From: Nocardioidaceae bacterium
GTDB lineage: Bacteria > Actinomycetota > Actinomycetes > Propionibacteriales > Nocardioidaceae
DNA: 64,000 nucleotides
Direction: 5' to 3'
Assembly (NCBI GenBank): GCA_013361955.1
Contig: JABFXA010000047.1
Location: 1 to 64,000 of the forward strand
Below the pieces are notes generated by a model that was not told the origin of the DNA, ran no database searches, and was given only the letters and a program-made list of their open reading frames with translations. This document shows, piece after piece, positions 58,686 through 64,000 of this stretch. The number at the start of each line of letters is the position of its first letter. Position 1 is the stretch's first letter. The position numbers were made by a program, and so were the translations under genes.

Positions 58686-59633
58686 TCATCGCGACCGAGG
58701 CATTTCTTCGGCAGGAATCTCCGCCGCCAGCCCGAACGCCGGGAACAGCCGCGGGTCGGCGAACGTGACGTTGTGCCGGACCCGGCCGTCGGCGACGGCG
58801 AGGACCTGCAGGCTGTGCACGCGGCAGCCGCCGCCCGGCGCCGGCGCGTACGCCGCGAGGGCGGGCTGCCCGTTGGCGGTGAGCTCGCGCATCACCCACC
58901 CCGGTCCGCGCATGTCGAACACCCGCTCCAGGAAGCGTCCGTAGTCGAGACGTCCGCGGTACCAGAGCGGCACCGGCGGCATCTCGAGGACCGCGTCGTC
59001 GGCCAGCAGCCGCACGAGCCCGTCGACGTCCGCCGCCTCGAAGGCGTGCAGGTACTGCTGCACGACCTCCCGCGCCGTCGCGTCCTCCGGCTCGGCGATC
59101 GTGGCGGCGTCACCGACCTGGGACAGCGCGGCGCGGGCCCGCTGCAGGGTGCTGTTCACCGCGGCCACCGACGTGCCCAGCTGGTCGGCGACCTCGGCGG
59201 CGGAGAACGCCAGCACGTCGCGCAGCAGGAGCACGGCGCGTTGTCGTGCGGGGAGGACCTGCACGGACGCGACCCAGGCGAGCCGCAGGTCGGCGCGCAC
59301 CTCCAGGTCGTAGCGCGCGTCGGGGAACGGCTCCAGCCACGGAACGTCGAGCGCCGCCACCAGGGGCGCGCCGGCATCGTCGCTCGGCGCCCCCAGGCCG
59401 GAGGGGAGCGGACGCCGGCCGCGCCCCTCGAGCGCGGTCAGGCAGACGTTGGTCGCGATCCGGTGCAACCAGGTCCGCACCGACGCGCGGTCGGGGTCGT
59501 AGCGCTCCCGCGCCTTCCACGCCCGCAACAGCGTCTCCTGCACGGCGTCCTCGGCCTCGTGGAACGAGCCGAGCATCCGGTAGCAGGACCCGACCAGCTC
59601 ACCGCGGTACGGCTCGAAGTCCACCGGGGGCAT
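58686..59633 (-). CDS. RNA polymerase sigma factor with SnoaL-like C-terminus (SigG/SigJ-like)
   Basis: FEPYRGELVGSCYRMLGSFHEAEDAVQETLLRAWKARERYDPDRASVRTWLHRIATNVCLTALEGRGRRPLPSGLG... Confidence 0.9.
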   Translation of the reverse strand: MPPVDFEPYRGELVGSCYRMLGSFHEAEDAVQETLLRAWKARERYDPDRASVRTWLHRIATNVCLTALEGRGRRPLPSGLGAPSDDAGAPLVAALDVPWLEPFPDARYDLEVRADLRLAWVASVQVLPARQRAVLLLRDVLAFSAAEVADQLGTSVAAVNSTLQRARAALSQVGDAATIAEPEDATAREVVQQYLHAFEAADVDGLVRLLADDAVLEMPPVPLWYRGRLDYGRFLERVFDMRGPGWVMRELTANGQPALAAYAPAPGGGCRVHSLQVLAVADGRVRHNVTFADPRLFPAFGLAAEIPAEEMPRSR

Positions 59634-59654
59634 GATGCCGCACACCGCCGACCG

Positions 59655-60041
59655 TCAGCGGCTGCTCACGCCTTCGGGGACGTCGACCTGCCGGTCCAGG
59701 CGGTCGACGAGCCCGAGCCGCAGGTGCTCGCTGTGGAACACCGCCTGGTCGAGGAGCTCGGCGACATGGTCGTCGTACAACCGGTAGACGATGCTGCGGC
59801 CCTGTCGCTCGCCCTCGACGAGACCGAGGTTGCGCAGCAGCCTGAGCTGGTGGGAGACCGCCGACTGCTCCATGCCGACCTCGTCCGACAGCTCGCCCAC
59901 GGTCGCGGTGCCGCTGCGCAGCCGGCCGAGGATCAGCAGCCGGCTGGGGGTGGCCAGTGCCTGCATCGTCGCGGCCACCGTCTTCGCGGTGCGGGCGTCG
60001 AGCTCGGCGGCCGCCATGTGGCCCTCACCGGCATGTCCCAT
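59655..60041 (-). CDS. ArsR/SmtB metal-sensor transcriptional regulator
   Basis: MQALATPSRLLILGRLRSGTATVGELSDEVGMEQSAVSHQLRLLRNLGLVEGERQGRSIVYRLYDDHVAELLDQAVFHSEH. Confidence 0.9.
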   Translation of the reverse strand: MGHAGEGHMAAAELDARTAKTVAATMQALATPSRLLILGRLRSGTATVGELSDEVGMEQSAVSHQLRLLRNLGLVEGERQGRSIVYRLYDDHVAELLDQAVFHSEHLRLGLVDRLDRQVDVPEGVSSR

Positions 60042-60068
60042 GCGGTCACCCTAGCGTGCGCGGATTGG

Positions 60069-60084
60069 ATGAACATGTGTTCAT
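60069..60084. promoter_or_regulatory. ArsR/SmtB-type operator palindrome
   Basis: ATGAACA-TG-TGTTCAT in the divergent ArsR/CDF intergenic region. Confidence 0.75.
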
Positions 60085-60102
60085 GCATCTACACTTCACC
60101 GG

Positions 60103-61128
60103 GTGAGGCAGACCGTCGAGCACCCGCACCACGACCACGGACATGTTCACGGGCACGGGCACGGGCACCGTGGTGGGCTGGTCGGCCTGCTGTCCTCGGT
60201 CTTCCGCCCGCACAGCCATGACGCGTCCGACTCGGTCGACGACGCGCTGTCGTCCAGCGCGCGCGGCATCCGGGCGCTGAAGGTGAGCCTGCTCGCGCTG
60301 CTGGCCACCGGGCTGCTGCAGGCGGTGGTGACGGTGTCCACCGGGTCGGTGGCGCTGCTGGCCGACACCATCCACAACGTCACCGACGCGTTCACCGCCG
60401 TCCCGCTGGGCATCGCGTTCTGGCTGGGGCGCCGACCGCCGACCCGCCGGTTCACCTACGGGTACGGCCGGGCCGAGGACCTGGCCGGCGTGGTCGTGGT
60501 GCTGGTGATCGCCGGGTCCGCGGTGGTGGCCGGCTGGGAGGCGTTCCGGCGGCTGCTGCACCCCGCGCCGGTCGAGCACGTCGGCTGGGTGGCCGCCGCC
60601 GGCGTGATCGGCTTCGTGGGCAACGAGCTGGTCGCGATCTACCGGATCCGGGTCGGCCGCGACATCGGGTCCGCGGCCCTGGTCGCCGACGGGTTGCACG
60701 CCCGCACCGACGGCATCACCTCCCTGGCCGTCGTGCTCGGCGCGGTCGGTGTCGCGCTCGGCTGGCCGCTCGCCGACCCGATCGTCGGCCTGGCGATCAC
60801 TGCCGCGATCGTCGCGGTCCTGTGGGGCGCCGCCCGCGACGTGTTCGGACGGCTCATGGACGCGGTCGACCCGGCGATGACCCTGGTCGGCCAGCGCGCC
60901 CTCGAGGAGACCGACGGGGTCCGCTCCGTCCCGCAGGTCCGGTTGCGCTGGTCCGGCCACCAGCTGCACGCCGACGCCACCGTCGACGTCGACCCCCACC
61001 TCTCCGTCGACCAGGCCCATGACGTCGTACACGCGGCCGAGCGCAACCTCACCCGGGCTCTGCCCAAGGTGAGCGCCGCGGTCATCCACGCGCACCCCGC
61101 CGCGCCTCCGCGGTCGGGAGCACGCTGA
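60103..61128 (+). CDS. CDF cation-efflux transporter with His-rich N-terminus
   Basis: VEHPHHDHGHVHGHGHGHRGG; LLADTIHNVTDAFTAVPLGIAFWLGRRPPTRRFTYGYGRAEDLAG. Confidence 0.93.
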   Translation: MRQTVEHPHHDHGHVHGHGHGHRGGLVGLLSSVFRPHSHDASDSVDDALSSSARGIRALKVSLLALLATGLLQAVVTVSTGSVALLADTIHNVTDAFTAVPLGIAFWLGRRPPTRRFTYGYGRAEDLAGVVVVLVIAGSAVVAGWEAFRRLLHPAPVEHVGWVAAAGVIGFVGNELVAIYRIRVGRDIGSAALVADGLHARTDGITSLAVVLGAVGVALGWPLADPIVGLAITAAIVAVLWGAARDVFGRLMDAVDPAMTLVGQRALEETDGVRSVPQVRLRWSGHQLHADATVDVDPHLSVDQAHDVVHAAERNLTRALPKVSAAVIHAHPAAPPRSGAR

Positions 61129-61163
61129 CCCCAGGACGTGAGGACCGTCACCCGACGGTCCGA

Positions 61164-61196
61164 GTTCACGTTGCGTTCAGGTCCCGTTCATACGGT
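61164..61196 (+). promoter_or_regulatory. PHO box candidate (three 11-nt direct repeat units)
   Basis: GTTCACGTTGC GTTCAGGTCCC GTTCATACGGT; exact 11-nt spacing, 36 nt upstream of the ATG at 61232. Confidence 0.8.
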
Positions 61197-61231
61197 CGCC
61201 GTCGTTTGTCGACCGAAGGGCACCTGACCGA

Positions 61232-61870
61232 ATGGACCTCTCCTCGGACACCGTGAGCATGCTGGGCCGTCTCGGCCTGGACGTGCTGGCGATGTTGTTG
61301 TTGATCGGCTGGCTGTACCGGCGACGCCTGGCGGCGCCCGAGATGGCCCTGGTCTTCACCGCCCTCAACGTGGGCCTGTTCGCGGCCGTCTCCACGATCG
61401 GGAACGGCGACTTCCCCACCGGCATCGGGTTCGGGCTGTTCGGCCTGCTCAGCCTGGTGCGGCTGCGCAGCGCGGCGTTCACGCTCAAGGACGTCGCGTA
61501 CACCTTCGTGGCGCTCGTGCTTGCGCTGGTGAACGGCCTTCCCGAGCGGGACCTGCTCCTGGTGGTCGCCCTGAACGTCGTGCTGCTGGCCGCGCTGTGG
61601 GTGGTCGACGAGACCCGCACCAGCGCCCCGGTGAGCCGGGTGATGCGGGTGACCCTGGACGTCGCGGTGCGCGACCTGGCGCTGGCCACCGAGGAGGTGC
61701 GGCGCCGGCTGTCGGTGCAGCCGCTGAGCGTCGTGGTCGAGGACGTCGACCTGGTCCGCGAGACCACCCGGGTCGCGGTCCGCTACGCCGTCGACGACCG
61801 ACAGCCCACGAGCCCGAGCGACGAGGAGCCGGACGGGCTGGCCGCGGAGGAGCTGTCCGATGCCCGATGA
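61232..61870 (+). CDS. DUF4956 domain-containing membrane protein
   Basis: APEMALVFTALNVGLFAAVSTIGNGDFPTGIGFGLFGLLSLVRLRSAAFTLKDVAYTFVALVLALVNGL. Confidence 0.9.
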   Translation: MDLSSDTVSMLGRLGLDVLAMLLLIGWLYRRRLAAPEMALVFTALNVGLFAAVSTIGNGDFPTGIGFGLFGLLSLVRLRSAAFTLKDVAYTFVALVLALVNGLPERDLLLVVALNVVLLAALWVVDETRTSAPVSRVMRVTLDVAVRDLALATEEVRRRLSVQPLSVVVEDVDLVRETTRVAVRYAVDDRQPTSPSDEEPDGLAAEELSDAR

Positions 61871-62630
61871 CCTGATGGACCTGTCGTCCCTGCAGCCCGT
61901 GTCGCTCGCCGAGGTGATGGCCGAGGCGGCGCAGCTGACCCGGGTCGACCGCAAGTACGTCGTGCGCACCGACACCGCCCAGCGGCTGGTCGACGCGCTG
62001 CCGGCGTCGTACCGGGTGCTCACGATCGGCGACCGGGTCGTGACGACGTACCACAGCACCTACTTCGACACCGAGGACCTGGCGACCGCGCGGGCGCACG
62101 TGCAGCGCCGCCGGCGCCGGTGGAAGGTCCGACGGCGCCTGTACGTCGAGGACGGCTTCGCGCGCATCGAGGTCAAGGCCAAGGACGGCCGCGGGCTCAC
62201 CGTCAAGACGGTCGCGGCGACCGACGCCGACGGCTCCCTGGGCGAGGACGAGACCGCCTTCCTGCGGGAGACGTTCGCCACGCAGGGCCTGACCTTCGAC
62301 ATCGCCTCGCTGCGCCCGACCATGGGCGTCAGCTACCGCCGCGCGACCCTGGCGCGCACCGGCCCGGACCCGGCGCGGCTGACCGTCGACTGGGCGGTGA
62401 GCTGCCGCCTCGACGGCCGCTGCGTCCGCCTCGACGACGGGCACGTGCTCGTCGAGACGAAGGGCGAGCCGATCCCCGGCGACGCGGACCGGCTGCTGGT
62501 GCGGCTGGGCTGCCGCCCGTCGTCGTTCAGCAAGTACGTCTCCGCCGCCGCCCTGCTCCGCGACGACATCGCGGACAACGACGTCCGCCGGATGCGGGGC
62601 CGCCTGCTGCACCTGGAGGGCGCCGCGTGA
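61860..62630 (+). CDS. VTC-domain polyphosphate polymerase
   Basis: RVDRKYVVRTDTAQRLV...TYHSTYFDTEDL...RRRRWKVRRRLYVEDGFARIEVKAKDGRGLTVK...VLVETKGEPIPGDADRLLVRLGCRPSSFSKYVSA. Confidence 0.92.
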   Translation: MPDDLMDLSSLQPVSLAEVMAEAAQLTRVDRKYVVRTDTAQRLVDALPASYRVLTIGDRVVTTYHSTYFDTEDLATARAHVQRRRRRWKVRRRLYVEDGFARIEVKAKDGRGLTVKTVAATDADGSLGEDETAFLRETFATQGLTFDIASLRPTMGVSYRRATLARTGPDPARLTVDWAVSCRLDGRCVRLDDGHVLVETKGEPIPGDADRLLVRLGCRPSSFSKYVSAAALLRDDIADNDVRRMRGRLLHLEGAA

Positions 62631-63469
62631 CGCACACACCTCCCCGCCGGTACGTCGTGGTCCTCGTCCTCGCGCTGGTCGCCGTCCTCGTCGGCCTGGC
62701 CGGACCGTGGGCGTACGCGTCGTTCGTCGACACCTCCGCCAAGGACCGCATCGAGGCCGACCCGCCGCCGGCCCTGTTCCCCGACCGGACCGTCGCGCCG
62801 CTGCAGCAGGACGTGACCGCCCAGGAGCCGAGGGCCCACGCGCTGATGAGGACCTGGTGGCGCGAGCACGGGCGCGACGAGCACGACGCCGCCTTCGTCG
62901 GGTGGCTCGGGCGGACGCTGCCGGGGCCACCGTCGTCGACGCACCGGACCGCCGAGGTCGCCCAGGTGCAGCGACTCGCGGGCATCCGCACGGCCTCCGG
63001 CGTGCGCGCCTCCACCTGGCTCGAGGCCTACGGCAAGAAGGACCTGTGGAAGCTCTACGCCCACGACCAGGCCGAGATGGTCGGTTCCGACCGCGGTGAC
63101 CACCGCAAGGAGGCGCTGAAGGACATGCTCACGATGGCGAAGGACGTGGCGGACAGCCTGGCGCTGCGCTACGAGCAGCCGGCGCCGTACGTCCTGCACC
63201 CGTCGCTGCGGCCGGAGAAGGCGGTGACCAAGGGCCAGACCTGCCCGTGCTCCTACCCCTCGCGGCATGCCGCGCGCGGAGCCGCGGCCACCACCTTCCT
63301 GTCCGGTCTCGACCCGCACCGGAGCCAGCAGTACCACTGGACCGAGGCGGAGATCGACTACTCGCGGGTCTACATGGCCGGGCACGTGCCCAGCGACATC
63401 ACCGGCGGGGCGCTCCTCGGCGACCTGATCGGCGAGTACTTCCTGGTCACCCGGCACGACTCCGCGTAG
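62627..63469 (+). CDS. secreted/membrane-anchored PAP2-family phosphatase
   Basis: N-terminal TM; CPCSYPSRHAARG and SRVYMAGHVPSDITGG (SR-x5-H-x3-D); GTGA overlap with the VTC gene. Confidence 0.88.
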   Translation: MTHTPPRRYVVVLVLALVAVLVGLAGPWAYASFVDTSAKDRIEADPPPALFPDRTVAPLQQDVTAQEPRAHALMRTWWREHGRDEHDAAFVGWLGRTLPGPPSSTHRTAEVAQVQRLAGIRTASGVRASTWLEAYGKKDLWKLYAHDQAEMVGSDRGDHRKEALKDMLTMAKDVADSLALRYEQPAPYVLHPSLRPEKAVTKGQTCPCSYPSRHAARGAAATTFLSGLDPHRSQQYHWTEAEIDYSRVYMAGHVPSDITGGALLGDLIGEYFLVTRHDSA

Positions 63470-63550
63470 GGGCCGTACGGCGGCTCGGGCCGGCCGGCTG
63501 CGGCGCGTCATGTGCCAGGATCGGGCTGTCCAGCCGCCGAGGTGGTGCCC

Positions 63551-64000
63551 GTGGTCGAGCCGATGGTCCGGGGGGAGCCGCGGTGGCCGATGGCCGCCGC
63601 GGTCGTCGCGGCCTCGGCGCTCACCCTCGCGCGGCCGGCCGAGGTCCGGGTGGCCCCGGCCTGGGTGCTCCCGGCGGTGGAGGCGGCCCTGCTGGTCGTC
63701 CTGGTGGTGCGCGACCCCGGGCGGATCGACCGGCGGTCGCGGGTGCTTCGCGCGGCGTCCATCGGCGCGGTCGGGCTGCTGGTCCTGGACGCGCTCTTCG
63801 CAACCGGTCGTCTCGTCGTGGCGCTCGTCGAGGGCGGGAAGCTGACAGGCTCCGCCACGGCGCTGCTGACCGCGGGGGTGGTCGTGTGGGTCTCGAACAT
63901 CATCGCGTTCGCGTTGCTCTACTGGGAGCTCGACAGCGGCGGCTCCGCGGCCCGCGCACACGGGCTCCCGGAGACCCCGGACATCGCGTTCCCGCAGCAG
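63551..64000 (+). CDS. integral membrane protein, truncated by window end
   Basis: VVEPMVRGEPRWPMAAAVVAASALTLA...VVVWVSNIIAFALLYWELDSGGSAARAHGLPETPDIAFPQQ; no stop in window. Confidence 0.7.
   Translation, partial: MVEPMVRGEPRWPMAAAVVAASALTLARPAEVRVAPAWVLPAVEAALLVVLVVRDPGRIDRRSRVLRAASIGAVGLLVLDALFATGRLVVALVEGGKLTGSATALLTAGVVVWVSNIIAFALLYWELDSGGSAARAHGLPETPDIAFPQQ

Noticed and set aside
62333-63961. 542-aa minus-strand ORF opposite VTC/PAP2
   Set aside because: Antisense shadow; plus-strand VTC and PAP2 motifs are unambiguous.
1-64000. CRISPR arrays, IS elements, prophage structural genes, rRNA
   Set aside because: No regularly spaced repeats, transposase/integrase motifs, capsid/terminase ORFs or rRNA signatures seen on reading through.

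Overview
High-GC actinobacterial chromosomal window, probably Nocardioidaceae-like judging from GC-biased codon use, GTG starts and gene families; no marker gene settles the taxon. It holds about 60 supportable genes. I saw no rRNA, complete tRNA, CRISPR array, transposase or integrase. Main content: (i) a left edge with a 45-nt 3' fragment of a tRNA-Thr(CGT) gene (probable attachment-site scar), a WXG100-like ORF and an immunity-like ORF; (ii) a secreted fucosylated-glycan-degradation cluster, GH20 + GH29 + GH95 + ROK regulator (20.5-29.9 kb), with two CTAG-centred palindromes resembling DasR dre sites upstream; (iii) two ECF42-type sigma factor/YCII pairs; (iv) GNAT-GH36-LarA genes in which GH36 and LarA overlap by a GTGA; (v) an mraY-like gene outside a dcw context; (vi) several ArsR/SRPBCC/VOC genes, including an ArsR-SRPBCC fusion behind a 12-2-12 palindrome; (vii) a divergent ArsR/CDF metal-efflux pair; (viii) at the right end, a DUF4956 - VTC-domain polyphosphate polymerase - PAP2 phosphatase operon preceded by three exact 11-nt-phased GTTCA repeats, a textbook PHO-box geometry. 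The last item is my best candidate for an under-described system. Several genes carry single-base homopolymer frameshifts or internal deletions, so either base-calling quality or active gene decay needs checking. All assignments come from reading the sequence and recalling family motifs; no database search was run.
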